Assembly (NCBI RefSeq): GCF_012489685.1
Contig: NC_080043.1
Coordinates: 79,252,292 to 79,316,291, forward strand
From: Lotus japonicus
Lineage: Eukaryota; Streptophyta; Magnoliopsida; Fabales; Fabaceae
Length of the DNA: 64,000 bases
Reading direction: 5' to 3'
The notes under the pieces were generated by a model. It saw only the letters and a program-made list of their open reading frames with translations, ran no database searches and was not told the DNA's origin. Positions 11,314 through 22,959 of the stretch are shown piece by piece (within the stretch, counting starts at the first letter, position 1; every line of letters starts with the position of its first letter). The position numbers were made by a program, and so were the translations under genes.

Positions 11314-11551
11314 TTGACTAAACAAAACTATGTGAGTAGTTTTCTACAAATGTGGGGTCCCTTGTTATGAGGCCTTAGATATAAAGGTAGATTCTATTAA
11401 ATTCTCCTGTTGGAAAAAAGGAAAAAAGAAAAAGAGAGTTTTTTTTTATAAGCAAAAGAAAAAGAGAGTAATGTATGAATTTGGTGATGAAATTATTGAC
11501 AATTTCCAAGTGTGAAAACTCTATATAGTCACAACCCCTTGAATGGGTCAA
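11314..11551. promoter_or_regulatory. W-box motifs upstream of the WRKY gene
   Basis: TTGACT lies at 11314-11319 (+), and TTGACC reads on the minus strand at 11546-11551. Both match the WRKY-binding core TTGAC[C/T]. They are consistent with the auto- or cross-regulation common for WRKY genes, but hexamers occur by chance and nothing here shows function. Confidence 0.3.
11440..11453. repeat. Micro-retroinsertion with 16-bp target duplication
   Basis: TTTTTTTTATAAGC (reverse complement GCTTAT plus eight A) lies between two copies of AAAAGAAAAAGAGAGT, at 11424-11439 and 11454-11469. The insert shares its ATAAGC end with the scar at 13224-13239. Confidence 0.55.
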
Positions 11552-13512
11552 GAAATTTTAGAAAAGTGAAAGAGAGGGCAGACACGGTGTGCTGTACATT
11601 CCCACGAGGGAGTGAGAACCAACGCGGAATAAGGGCTGAAGATTCTTGGTTGCATCCATATTTTAGAATAGAATTTCAATTTCAAACACATGATCATCTT
11701 CTCAGTTTTCTTTTCTCACTCTTGAATGTGTTTTTTATATCTAGATAGCTTTATTTGGCAATGATTAACGTATTAATTTGAGTGGCATTCAACAAGGGGA
11801 AAGTGAAGTGATGTATGATTTGCGTAATGCAAAACATTTTGCTTACGCCCGTCGATGGTGATAGTTATTATAATATCTTTGCAGATACATAACATTACAA
11901 CATGCAGGCCAGGGCTATAGCAGTGAATGAAGGAAAGTGGTTGATTTTTTTAATGAATTGAATATGCTTCTTAAATCTTAATACTTTATGTGCATTTAAA
12001 TAGTTAAAAGTTAAAACCATTCCAGTTGGGCAAAGTATTTATTGGATAGAAAACAAAAAGAGACAGTCTTGATATGTATTCTAACCATACAATTGACACA
12101 TGCAATTTGTGACTATTCTAACCGTGACAAACTACAAAGTTAAAAATGTATGATAATGAATGTGTAGGATTGCTATAAAGTTTGATAAGTCTTTACACAC
12201 ATTTTGCGGAGGTTTTACACTTTGATTCTCATGCTTTTTTTAACTTTATAGTTTGTGTTAGTCAAAAATTGTCACAAATTACGTATATTGATTGAATAAT
12301 CAGAAAACAGTAAGTACGAATATCATTAAAGAAAATATACAACCATGTAAATAGTATGCTTAATTAGATCTCATTTAAGTTGGATTTTTATTTTATGTTT
12401 TGAAATTGTTTTAAAACTAAAATTAGTTTCAAATTTTATAAATTGATCAAATTTAGTTTTTTTTTGTGGTTTTCAGTTTTAAAAAGTTGTTATTAACTTT
12501 GTTTATATGAATTCCAAATTGAAAATTTGTGTGGGATTTTAACTTCCAAACAAGAAAGAAAACTTGCCCTCTTTTTTGCACTCCCTTCCCTCCCCTCTCA
12601 AAGTCTCCCCCTCCTTCCCTTAAAAAAACTACACAAAGCCTGAGGCAATTGCATTAGTTAATTTTCATGGAGTAATCGAATATTCCTTTTTATTCATAAA
12701 CATAATGGAACAAGAAAAAGAGGATTTGTCAGTTGTGTATATATAATTGGATTGGCTGTATTCTATATATGAATACTGCCCAAGACCACATGCCTCCCAA
12801 CAACACTGACTCGTGATGAATTATCTCTACAATATAAGTTATATAACTGTATACAATAACTAACGAATTCAAGTTGATATTTATTAAATAAAATCATAAA
12901 GTGTTAAGTTTTAGACTTCCAGTATAATATTTGAAAATCTCTTTGCCTTTCTGTCAAAAATATACTATATTTGCCCAATAAGCCGCCAACGCCAAACAGG
13001 CCTAGCAACTAGCAAGCCACTTTATAGAATTTTGATATGCATGTCAATGTGTAATTTCCAGTTCCACACAAAAAAATGTTAATATTATATATAAATTAAT
13101 TGAATTACGTTTTTTATAGGCCAAAAAATTACAAGGGAGTAAAGGGGTACATCCTTAAAAACAAGAAAAGAGAACAAAAATTACAAAATGACTGAATTAG
13201 TTGAATTGCATAACTTCAAAGATTTTTTTTATAAGCACATGCATAACTCAAAAGATAAACATCAAAGGCTAACTAGCTTCTAGATATAAATACTATTTAA
13301 TTTATACATCGAGATTCAAGATGCAAATTGATATTGAAGACCAGATTAAATGAATGTATGTCTCTATCAACGTGAATGCTGCTATTTTATTTAATTTCCT
13401 CAAAACGTATTGCATTGAAGTTGGCTTTTTATCAGTAAACAAAATTGGCTAGTTGTTGAAAAAATGAGGTGGACATGTTTGGTTTCCTTATTTTCTATTT
13501 TTATTTAAAAAA
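11552..13512. other. AT-rich intergenic sequence with two micro-insertion scars nearby
   Basis: No coding region is recognised. Scars of the short A-tail type lie at 11440-11453, just before this stretch, and at 13224-13239, within it. Otherwise I see simple AT-rich spacer. Confidence 0.45.
13224..13239. repeat. Micro-retroinsertion with about 16-bp target duplication
   Basis: TTTTTTTATAAGCACA lies between TGCATAACTTCAAAGAT (13207-13223) and TGCATAACTCAAAAGAT (13240-13256), which differ at two positions. The insert has the same T-run plus ATAAGC as the scar at 11440, pointing to one source family. Confidence 0.55.
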
Positions 13513-13514
13513 AT

Positions 13515-13705
13515 GTTTAATTGTTAAATTAGTCTTTAATTTTGTAGATTAATTTAATTCTAGTTTTTCAGTGGAAAAGTGACGTTCAGTGGTAGTAAAA
13601 AATACTCAATAATTGTAAAAATGACTGTCACTGAACGTTACTTTCCCACCGAAAAACTAAAATTAAACTTGTTTATAAAATTAGGGACTAATTTGACCAT
13701 TAACC
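13515..13705. mobile_element. Foldback MITE with long inverted repeats
   Basis: The left half (GTTTAATTGTTAAATTAGTC) and the inverted right half (GGTTAATGGTCAAATTAGTC) pair over most of the element, continuing through AGTTTTTC.GTGG.AAAGT.ACGTTCAGTG. It is a non-autonomous DNA transposon of the TTAGTCCCT style; the superfamily is unresolved and no clear target duplication was found. Confidence 0.6.
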
Positions 13706-13868
13706 CTAAAAAATAAATAAAGCTAATTATGTTTGGTTGATATCCTTTTTTTTAAATACGGTCAAAAGAGAAAAAAAAAAAACACATTTAAATTTTCGAT
13801 AAGAGTGAATATAATTGAAAGTAGTGAAATGAAAAGAGCGATGGTGGTGAGGTGATGGCAGCAGTAGT

Positions 13869-14209
13869 TATTAGAATTAGGGAGGCCTAACTCAATTCAA
13901 ACGCTAGCTCAAGAGTTGAGGGTTGTTCTACCCTTATAAGCAATTGTCTGGCCACATTTCTAGCTAATATGGGACTTCTAACACACCCCCTCACGCCTAG
14001 GGCTGGACATCTGGAGCGTGGAATTAACATCAACGGGTGGCTCAACTATGGGGATTTTCCACTGCATATAGATCTATGATAGGCTCTAATAACATATTAG
14101 AATTAGGAAGACCTAACTCAACCAAAAAACTAGCTCAAGAGTTGAGGGTTGCTCTACCCTTATAAGCACTTGTTTGGTTACATCTCTAGTCAATGTGAGA
14201 CTTCTAACA
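13869..14209 (-). mobile_element. TRIM (miniature LTR retrotransposon)
   Basis: Two direct repeats of exactly 115 bp (13869-13983 and 14095-14209), starting TATTAGAATTAG and ending GACTTCTAACA, flank about 110 bp. On the minus strand, TGTTATTAGAGCC directly after the first LTR matches the initiator-tRNA-Met primer site TGGTATCAGAGCC at 11 of 13 positions, and a purine-rich CGTGAGGGGGTG precedes the second. With no coding capacity and tiny LTRs this is a TRIM. No target duplication is evident. Confidence 0.75.
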
Positions 14210-14337
14210 TTGGTGGTGTTAGTTGAGGTTTGTTGTGGCGGCAACAGTGAGCATGATAACAACAGTACTGGTGGGGTGGCAGAGATGACAATGATGGCGG
14301 TGGAGGTTGTTGATGATAGTTGTGGCAATGTAAATAA

Positions 14338-14362
14338 AATATATATATATATATATATATTC
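14338..14362. repeat. TA microsatellite
   Basis: An ATATAT run of about 25 bp lies just after the TRIM and a short G/T-rich stretch. Confidence 0.8.
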
Positions 14363-14811
14363 TAATTTTTGAAAATTAAAAAATGAAAACTATTTTTAAA
14401 AAAATGAATATGGATAAGGAAAATATTTTTGGAAAAGGAACATATAAAATGTTTTTTCAAACCAAACATACTCTTGTTATGTAATCTTAATTCTAATAAG
14501 AAGGGTTATTGAAATAATTTTTTTTGTAAGGGATCACATAAAATAAATATTTCATAAAATTATTTTGGTCTTGGGTGATCCTATAATATTCTAACATGCG
14601 TTATGAGTTAGAATTTTCCATACAACACATATCAAAATATTATTGTGTCACTTAAATTTTAGGTGATTTAGATAACTCCCTATATTAAGATTTTAAAACA
14701 AAATTTTATAATTTAAAATTTCTAATAAAAAATTTGTACTTCCAAAAAAACTTAAATAATTTTAAATTTTTGTACTTACTAATCACGTAACCAGTTATCA
14801 TCATAGATTAA

Positions 14812-14837
14812 CATTTTTTTTTGTTTCATCGGAAGAT
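14812..14837 (-). mobile_element. 5'-truncated SINE (26 bp) with 14-bp target duplication
   Basis: Reversed, the insert reads ATCTTCCGATGAAAC plus A-tail, matching the 3' end of the SINE at 45340-45455 (ATCCTTCCGATGTACC plus A-tail). It lies between TCATCATAGATTAA (14798-14811) and TCATCTTAGATTAA (14838-14851), 13 of 14 identical. It is the clearest link between the micro-insertions and a known retroposon. Confidence 0.65.
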
Positions 14838-14851
14838 TCATCTTAGATTAA

Positions 14852-15840
14852 TTGACACATAGTTGTTATAACTTAATATTTTTTATATTTTATTTAAATT
14901 TGTAATTAAATCTGGTAATATTTTACAAAAGCTAGCAATTATTATTGAGGAGAAACTCATTTAAACATATAAAAAATCCATGATTTTTATTTATTGTGTG
15001 TAAAAGCCTACTACATGAAAATTTAATAAAATTTATAAGGACATACAGATTATAGAATACTTAGTATTTTAAAATATCCGTATCATCAGCTTCAAGATCA
15101 AAATTCAACAACAGAAAAATGATCATTATCCTGTTCTTTGTCCTTTTCTCTCTTTTTTTTTTTGTTCCAGTTTGTTAGCAAACACCACTCTGTAGTCTTT
15201 ACTATTGTAGACTTGTAGCATTATATTAAACAACATAACCAGCAGCTCTCCAAAGTACCTAGTTTCATTTGCTTGTGGGAGTATAATATTCTACTCGGTT
15301 TCTTGTAAACGCGTTGGCACTTCAACTTTCCTTTTCCTTTTGGATAGGCAAAAGAAAAATATATATAAAAACTAACACCAATGGTATCGAACTTCAGCAT
15401 CATCATTTCTAGGTTAATTATTTCTTTACTCGAGAAGAAAACGTGCACATTCATATCCTTCCAAAGAAATGGTCTTAGAATGGAATAAAAAACTAACTTA
15501 CTATTATCTGTACTAAAAATGATAAGGGTTTAATTTGAAACTTCAAAAACTCAATTTTCCACTTTTTTATTGTAGTAATAGATTATAATACCTTCACTTA
15601 GCTTCCTTATCCGTTTCTAAAAACTCGGAACGTATGGTGCGCGTTTTCTTATTCTGGGAATTAAAATTTAGAGAAATCTCTTAATCTCTTGCGATATTAC
15701 AATATCACGTATAAAAAACAAGATCAGCAGGGGTAGTAACTGTTTTTCCATATCTCGGGTAATATCTAGATATATCTCTTAATCTTGTGTAATTTCACGA
15801 GATTACCACGAAATTACGAGATAAGCTTACTTGGTCTAGA
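14852..15840. other. AT-rich intergenic sequence
   Basis: No gene is recognised. Near 15660-15830 short motifs of the type ATCTCTTAATCT and ATCTCGGGTAATATC recur a few times in both orientations; I could not assign them to an element. Confidence 0.4.
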
Positions 15841-15992
15841 ATGTCGAAAAAGCTACCTAGTTCCTTCCCCTATTTCTTCTCTCGACATTACGTAGCTTCT
15901 CTACTTGCTCTTCGGGCCTCTGCGATTCCACCCTTCTCTTTGAGCCTCTGCGTCCTCCTCTCGCGCAAAGCCATCAGACCGATCTCCTTCTC

Positions 15993-16265
15993 TTGCGCGA
16001 CCTCCTCCTCTCGACGAAGCATCATCTCGTTCCTTCTCTCACGCGATCTCATAAAAAGATAGATGTAGAGGAGAATGAGATTGATTGTGAGAAGGATGCT
16101 ACTGAGGATATCGTTGAGTTAGTTCCAGAGGACCTTGAGAATTTGGTCCTTGATCCTAATCTAGGAGGGTCAATGAATATCTTATCTGAGGAAGAACTTG
16201 ATGGTGATGATGATGATTCTAGTGTGTTGAATTCAATGATGTTGGAGGATTTTAAATTTGGATGA
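15993..16265 (+). other. Unrecognised acidic ORF, possible gene fragment
   Basis: A reading frame ends with a strongly acidic stretch: VEENEIDCEKDATEDIVELV, later LSEEELDGDDDDSSVLNSMM, then a stop after EDFKFG. Composition looks coding-like compared with the flanks, and an Arg/Ser/Leu-rich GC-richer stretch (15841-16060) lies immediately upstream in another frame. I do not recognise a domain. It could be the last exon of a decayed gene or captured DNA; no promoter or clear acceptor site decides this. Confidence 0.25.
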
Positions 16266-16425
16266 CTGGTAACTTATTTGTTCTTATTTTAAATTTATCA
16301 TAACTTGTGTTGATGTTTTGTTGATTTGTTCTGACTTACGTACCTTAGATTTAAATATTTGATTATTTTATGCATGGTTCTAATTGTCATTGTTGGATGA
16401 TTTGGATATTATTTTTTTAGATGTT

Positions 16426-16810
16426 TTTTGTGGTACCTTAAGCCAAATTAAGGTGTGGTACCCAAAATGAGTTGGTTCAATAATAAAGACTTATGTATCG
16501 GTTAAAATTTTGATTTGGTTCTATCGTAGTAATGCAGCGTTTCATTCTTAGGGACGTGAGATATGCCAGTTTTGTTTTCTAAACTTTGTTAATCCATCAA
16601 CTATGATCATTTTTACGCATATCTCCATCACCATCATTCATTTCTACCACTCATCCATCTTTTATTATAAAATGAATTTCATGAAATAAAATTATTTGAC
16701 AAGTAAAATAAAATCTAAAGATGTAGTATTTACCTTGAATAACATGATAATAATCTATTGAATTGCTTAATGCTGATACCACGCCCAAAAAAAATTAAGG
16801 TACCACAAAA
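16426..16810. mobile_element. Probable foldback element
   Basis: TTTTTTGTGGTACCTTAAG at 16424-16442 is matched by an inverted ACCTTAATTTTTTTTGGGCG-type stretch at 16777-16815 (reversed TTTTGTGGTACCTTAA). The interior is unique AT-rich DNA and no target duplication was identified. Confidence 0.4.
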
Positions 16811-18051
16811 TTTACCTGATTTTTAATACTATTTGTGTAACTTCTTCATTAATATGGTTTTAAAAATATTATTTTTGTACGAAATAATCTAAGTAATCTC
16901 CGAGATCGACAACGTTTGCATGTACCTACATTTGTTTGACATAATACACCTACTAGTTAGAACATGGACATCCAAACACATAGTTACATCATCATCAAAA
17001 TCCCTACACATCTCATACCATGCAGCTACTAATCAGAACGTTTCCATGTAGGCGTGACTCACATGATCCCAGCGCTAGTCCGAAAGTAAGAAGATTTTAA
17101 ATGAGAAATAATGTTCATATTAATGGAAACTAAGCTTTTTCCACCAAAATGTGAAGTTTGATATATAAACCATTAGAAGGTTCCCTTTGGTAATGTGGGA
17201 CAATGAGGCTTTCTTCAAACTTAGTGAATTAAGTATTAATTAACACGCCTACAATCTTTGGCTAAGCAACGACAGGCTGCAAATTTTCCTTGTTGATGAA
17301 ACTTTGAAACTACGTGGTTATTTTGTGGAAAGTGATATAGAGGAATAATAGTGACTGATGCTGTGATATCATTATCAAGGTTGTTGTCTCGTCGCTTCTT
17401 TTTCCTTTTAAGTTTGTGCCCAAGCTTCTTTTCCTATTGATGAAAACTGAAAACCGCGTGGGCTTTGATCTTTGACATTAACCTTTTTGTCTTCTAGCTT
17501 CACAATTTTCCAACTAACATTTTTCTTTCAATTTTCGTTCTAGTCTCTTATTTAGTTGTTTGTTTGTATGGTTAAGAGGGACAGGATAATTAAATGAATC
17601 TAGAAACTTTAGAAGAAGTGTTCGATTCCACTCATGTGCCAAAGACCACAACGCGCGTGTTGAAAAATTCCAGAGTTATTGACGCCCCGGAGTGAACAAC
17701 GGGTTCCCAATAATTTAGCCATTTCTTTGCATTTTCTCTGAATTTGATCTGTGTTTGGTTGAGAGAGGAAATCATACAAAAGAAGAGAGAAAAAGAAAAG
17801 ATAGAAGAGAAGAGAGAAAATAGTAAGTAAAGAGTATATAATAGCTATAGTTGTTTGGTATTAGAAAAATAAATAGAAAAGAGAGAAGTTAAGAATGAGC
17901 CAATGAGCTAACTACTAGCTCCTCTCGTTTTAAATAAAAAATAAGATAAATAAAATGTTTTAATGAAATAAATTTGTTCCTAGTTATTAATAACCGCAAT
18001 TCAGCTTGCTTGTATTATTTTTTTCACTTATAATTTTCTATTACGGGGAGA
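16811..18051. other. Intergenic sequence
   Basis: No coding features are seen. A purine-rich AGAGAGAAAA stretch lies near 17760-17890; the rest is ordinary AT-rich spacer. Confidence 0.4.
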
Positions 18052-18168
18052 TAATCATGTTCGAGTCAAGAACAATCACATCATGATAGGGTTAATTATT
18101 TCAACGAAGTTTTTTTTATCCACAAAACTCAAACTTGAAATCTTACTTAAGAGAAACTTGAAACAACC
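18052..18168 (-). mobile_element. SINE-like repeat, family 2 (copy 1)
   Basis: Reversed, this segment (TTTGAGTTTTGTGGATAAAA...CTTCGTTGAAATAATTAAC) matches 20162-20312 on the plus strand over more than 100 bp. The copy at 20162 has GGTTCGAGTTT, a B-box-like motif of tRNA-derived SINEs. The family assignment is tentative. Confidence 0.4.
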
Positions 18169-18622
18169 ACTGATTGATAGTTTGCTTGTTTGTTAAACTT
18201 AACTAAACAATATCTCGACTTGATTATTTATTCAATACAACCATAGATACAATTCTCTCTATAGCTTGATTAAATTCAATTGGTTTAGTTTGGTTCAATC
18301 TTGTAAAAACTCTCAGCAAATTTGAATCAAACTAATCCGATTAAAATCAAGCGGTTGGTGCATAAAAATTAAATAATTAGTTTTTTAAAAAAATCTGATC
18401 GTGAGTATGTTATTACATTTATGTGGGTTTGGTTCGGTGTTTAATGTAAAGTAAACTAATAAACCAAACAAATCTAACCGGTACTTTGGTTTTGATTGGT
18501 TCATCGGGTTGTCCATATAGCAAATAGCAACCTTCCAAGACTTTCCAATAGTGACCGGCCGTGAGTTGCTGTCATATCACTTTGCGAAAAGAAACTTGCA
18601 ATAAAAATGCTCTTAATTAGTA

Positions 18623-18926
18623 CTTTCTCCGGTCCTATTTATAAGCAAAAAAAAAAAATTTACATAGTTTAAGAAATGTAGTTAAACTAGATAAAATGCA
18701 TTAAATTTGTCTTAAATTAAAATGAACTTTCAAAATTACCCTTTGTTATTAGTGTTGGAAAGTGGAAAAGAGAGAGAATAATTAATGAGACACATTTTAC
18801 AAGTTAGAATTAATAAGGGCATCATTGAAAAAAATTAATTAATATAGCTCAAACTTTCATTTGGTTCTTATAAAAAGCACCAATATTTTTCTTCTCTTTC
18901 ATGCTTATAAATAGGACCGGAGGGAG
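18623..18926. mobile_element. Stowaway MITE, 304 bp (copy 1)
   Basis: TIRs CTTTCTCCGGTCCTATTTAT and, inverted, CTCCCTCCGGTCCTATTTAT are flanked by TA at 18621-18622 and 18927-18928. It is the same length as, and by eye about 97% identical to, the inverted copy at 21012-21315. Confidence 0.9.
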
Positions 18927-19281
18927 TAGTTATGAAAAATTGCTCACAAGTGAAAACTGCATAAATAACTTTAAATTCAGAGGGACCATTTAGAAGTCAA
19001 GCATTGATCAACTAGTTGATACCTCACAGTTGGATATATGATGAACACTTGTTTTATAAAATTTGATAAAGAATAATGTCCAGCAAGATTTGAACATGCT
19101 TTTCGTAAAAAAATTGAACAGATTTTTAAAGTATTTTTTATTCACTTGATTAATGTCCACCTTGATTCATTCATTCACATTTATTTATCTTGTGACCTTC
19201 TGCTAAATAGTATTGTTTCCTCTTATTTATTTTGAGAACAAAATTTCACGATTATTTGCCATTTGTATATATATATATATA

Positions 19282-19520
19282 TGAGATGTATCTTATGAGA
19301 AAGGTAATCTTATGTGAGAAAATGAGAATAAATCACGACCGTTAGATCTAACAATCAACGGTTAAGATTAAAAGAATTTAATGGTCATGTGATTGTCACA
19401 TGATCACTTAAAAAAGTCACATGACATAATGTTTTAATCTTGACCGTTGATGGTTAGATCTAACGGTCGTGATTTATTCTCATTTTCTCACATAAGATTA
19501 CATTTCTCATAAGATACATC

Positions 19521-19523
<3 letters not shown>
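19282..19523. mobile_element. Palindromic MITE between AT microsatellites
   Basis: GATGTATCTTATGAGAAA and GAGAATAAATCACGACCGTT on the left recur inverted on the right, so the 240-bp element is nearly one hairpin with a short loop around 19370-19430. It sits between TATATA runs at 19267-19282 and 19523-19580, so the insertion site may have been TA-rich DNA. Superfamily unresolved. Confidence 0.65.

Positions 19524-19580
<57 letters not shown>
19523..19580. repeat. AT microsatellite
   Basis: An uninterrupted TATATA run of nearly 60 bp abuts the palindromic MITE. Confidence 0.85.
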
Positions 19581-19585
<5 letters not shown>

Positions 19586-20161
19586 GAGACTTGAGTTTTT
19601 TGCACTCTTTTACATTAAATAGTAAAAAAAAATTATATTAATACCTTTAATAATAAAATTAAAAATTAAATTAAATTTTAAGTCATAATCTATTCAACTA
19701 CATACTAAATTGTAAAAGTCACTTTGAACCTTTGTATGAAATACATTAATTAAAATATTAAAAATGAATAAAATTGGTTAAGTCATTAGCTATTCAACTA
19801 CCTACTAAATGTAAAACTCACTTGAAAGTTTGTTACAAATACATTAAGAAATAAAAAAAATCATGTTGTATTATATACATTAAAATAAAAACAGATCAAC
19901 AAAATTTACAAAGCAATAAGTTAATCAATAAGGTAGAACATGACATAACACTTTAGTTCTTTAAAAAAGTGTGAAACAAAAAAGAATGAAACATACACTA
20001 ATAAAAAAAATCACAATGATGTTTATCGACAAAAAAAGTGCATTGATAAAAGTACTCATAATTTACATGTGAACAATTTTAATTAGTTAATAAAAAATAG
20101 TTTATATACATAAATATCTTAATATATAAAACATTAATTGATTTAAAAAAATATGTATGGA

Positions 20162-20312
20162 TGCTTAATTTCCCTTAAGCAATGTATCAGGTTCGAGTTT
20201 TGTGAATGAAAAAACTTCGCTGAAAGAGTTAACTCCACGATATTGTGAAAATTCTCGGCTCGAGCAGGATTGCCTATAAAGAAGGATTCCTCTGGAGGAG
20301 GATCCATGTAAG
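20162..20312 (+). mobile_element. SINE-like repeat, family 2 (copy 2)
   Basis: It contains CTTAAGCAATGTATCAGGTT and CGAGTTTTGTGAATG, then CTTCGCTGAAAGAGTTAACT and CTCGAGCAGGATTGC. The copy at 18052-18168 matches it on the opposite strand. GGTTCGAGTTT resembles a Pol III B box. No clear tail or target duplication was found. Confidence 0.4.
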
Positions 20313-21011
20313 CGCAAAAAAGATTTCAAAAATATTTGTTTGTGGTAAGAAGTTTAATATGACTTAATATAATGATTTAAAAATATATGTTTACTTTAAA
20401 AATCCTAAAAAATATATTAGTCATAATATTTTTATTTTTTAATTTAATTAACATAAAAAATTCATTAAATACATTAAGAAGTAAAAGCGTCCTACATTTG
20501 TATTAAAATACATGAAGCAATAGCAAAGATTTTAACTATTTTTTGATAATCTGATTTTAATTTCCTGGGTTTTAAAGAAGAGTGATGAAGATGTGGAAAG
20601 AAGAGATAAAGAGAATATTTTTCGGGGTTTTCTAATTTTTTGCCCATAAACCTATAAGTTTTTGGACGGAATTGGATGGAAGACCAAAGTTGCTAACGGA
20701 GAACAACGTTGGGGTAATAAAAAGCAATTAAATTTTGTTAGAGATCAAAATCGTGAAAAATGTAAAAGTGGGGGACCAAATAAGCAATTAGACCTAATAA
20801 AATAAAAAACCGAAAAAATATATTGTCAAAATCTTTCAACTACCTACATTAATTAATAACATTTATAAACTTAGAAATTGACTTAAATTTTGCATTGGTG
20901 AAAAATATCAAGAATTAAACTTGATTTAGAATAAAATAATATCACAAAAAATAATTTAGATAAAACATGTTAAATTTAAAAATGACACTATGAGGCATTT
21001 ACTATTAACTA
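20313..21011. other. AT-rich intergenic sequence with possible transposon end
   Basis: No gene is seen. Near 20660-20800, phrases such as GGGGGACCAAATAAGCAATT resemble the ends of long-TIR elements, but no partner repeat was found. Confidence 0.35.
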
Positions 21012-21315
21012 CTCCCTCCGGTCCTATTTATAAGCATGAAAGAGAAGAAAAATCTTGGTCCTTTTTATAAGAACCAAATGAAAGTTTGAGCTATATTAAT
21101 TAATTTTTTCCAATGATGCCCTTATTAATTCTAACTTGTAAAATGTGTCTCATTAATTATTCTCTCTCTTTTCCACTTTCCAACACTAATAACAAAGGGT
21201 AATTTTGGAAGTTCATTTTAATTTAAGACAAATTTAATGCATTTTATCTAGTTTAACTACATTTCTTAAACTATGTGAATTTTTTTTTGTTGCTTATAAA
21301 TAGGACCGGAGGGAG
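21012..21315. mobile_element. Stowaway MITE, 304 bp (copy 2, inverted)
   Basis: CTCCCTCCGGTCCTATTTAT at both ends, flanked by TA at 21010-21011 and 21316-21317. It is in the opposite orientation to the copy at 18623, from which it differs at only about eight positions by eye, indicating recent amplification. Confidence 0.92.
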
Positions 21316-21317
21316 TA

Positions 21318-22539
21318 TATTGTATGTGTGTCTTATTTGAAAAAACAATCTCCATATAATTTTTTGATTTTATTATATATTAGTAAAGACGATTTTGAGG
21401 AAGCTTAATAGAGAATTTTTTTTTTCACAAAAGTTGAATAAATTTAAAAAGTTATATCATATTATAGTCGTAAAAGTTAAAATTACTTTATTGTTCTCGA
21501 TTTTGACAAGTGTAAACTAGTTTGTGAAATTGTGGTTGACCCTTCTAAAATATGACTTTCTCAGTAAAAGGTATAAAAATATGTTCATACAAGTTATTTG
21601 ATGGTATTAAAAACTTATTGCTTAATTTTATTTGTTACAAATTGACTGAATTATTTTTCAAATTATTAAATAAAAAATCATTATATTTTTGAAATTATTT
21701 AATTTTAATTAATAAATATTAATTATTAAATTAGAGTAATATTAATTATTTATACAAGTAAAACTCTAATACTATTTACTGAAATGTCTTTTTTTAAAAT
21801 TATTGAAATATCTAAACACAATTATTATTTTTGTATTAATTTAAGCGATTATCATTTTATACAATGTTAAAAATGTTCTAAATAAACCCGTAGAACGTGT
21901 TATCTCTATTGTATAAAAATATTGTAAGTAAACTCATGCGTACGAATATTATATCTAGTTTGAATGTAATACAACAAAATGACATAAGCATCATTGGCAT
22001 TGGCATTTGCATATCAGCACTGATTCATGTACACGAAAATAGTGATAGACAACATACACCTGACGGCCACAAATTGTTGTTGTATGGTGTGCGCCACTAT
22101 TTTAGTGTACACGGATCATTTTTCGTTGCTTATTTTGGATTTGTTCCACTTTTTAGTTATGAACTTATTAACTTCAATGCTTGACCCGATCCAAACTTTA
22201 TGAATCAGTAGAACCTAGAAAGACATAATTGCATATATTAAATGTTATTTGCTTATTTAACAACTGAAAGATGGAAATGTTACACTTAATCCCTTCATAA
22301 CAACTACCAGTAGAATGTTAACTAGACAACTACCACTACAACACTTCCATCAATTACAAAAAGTGTACCAAATAGCAGAAATTGAAGGACAATTATAAAG
22401 AGACTATAAATTATACAACTTGTGACATGGATCTTATCTTAAGATGTGGTATTGTACAGCTCTTGATACCTGCTGGCTATTTTGAACAATTGATTTGCCT
22501 GCTATAAAACTCTCTTCAAGATCAAAACAAAGTGAAGCT
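21318..22539. other. AT-rich intergenic sequence and TROL 3' flank
   Basis: An open frame at 21897-22184 has no recognisable domain and I do not support it as a gene. The part next to 22540 is expected to hold the TROL 3' UTR. Confidence 0.4.
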
Positions 22540-22922
22540 CTATGGCTGTGAAGGAGTAGGAGATGTTGGAGGCTTGAAATCTGGATACTGCAAATCAAGA
22601 AATAAAAATGAAATATTTTAAGGCTTGAAATCTACATATCACTTTCTACTAAAATCGATTTTGAGGCATAAATTAAATATTTCATAGTCAATGCAGCTTG
22701 AAATTTGATAATAATTATACTAAGTGCATGTTTGGAAAACTCGTACAAAAATCACGGTGAAGCCAAAATCATGGTGGACATAAGCAACTTCCCTTAGTTT
22801 TTGCTTCTACCCACCATGATTTTGGTTTCACCGTGGTTTTCGAACGGGTTTCCATACATGCACTAAATACTGCCTTGAAGAATGCTTATGAGATCCTATT
22901 TCATGGACTCATAATCACACTG

Positions 22923-22959
<37 letters not shown>

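Noticed and set aside
18052..21315. A large inverted duplication, suggested by inverted SINE-like and Stowaway pairs
   Set aside because: The order is SINE-like, Stowaway, SINE-like, Stowaway instead of a mirror order, and sequence between the pairs does not match, so these are independent insertions.
21897..22184. 95-aa open frame with a hydrophobic centre
   Set aside because: No family resemblance and embedded in AT-rich spacer; length is within chance expectation.
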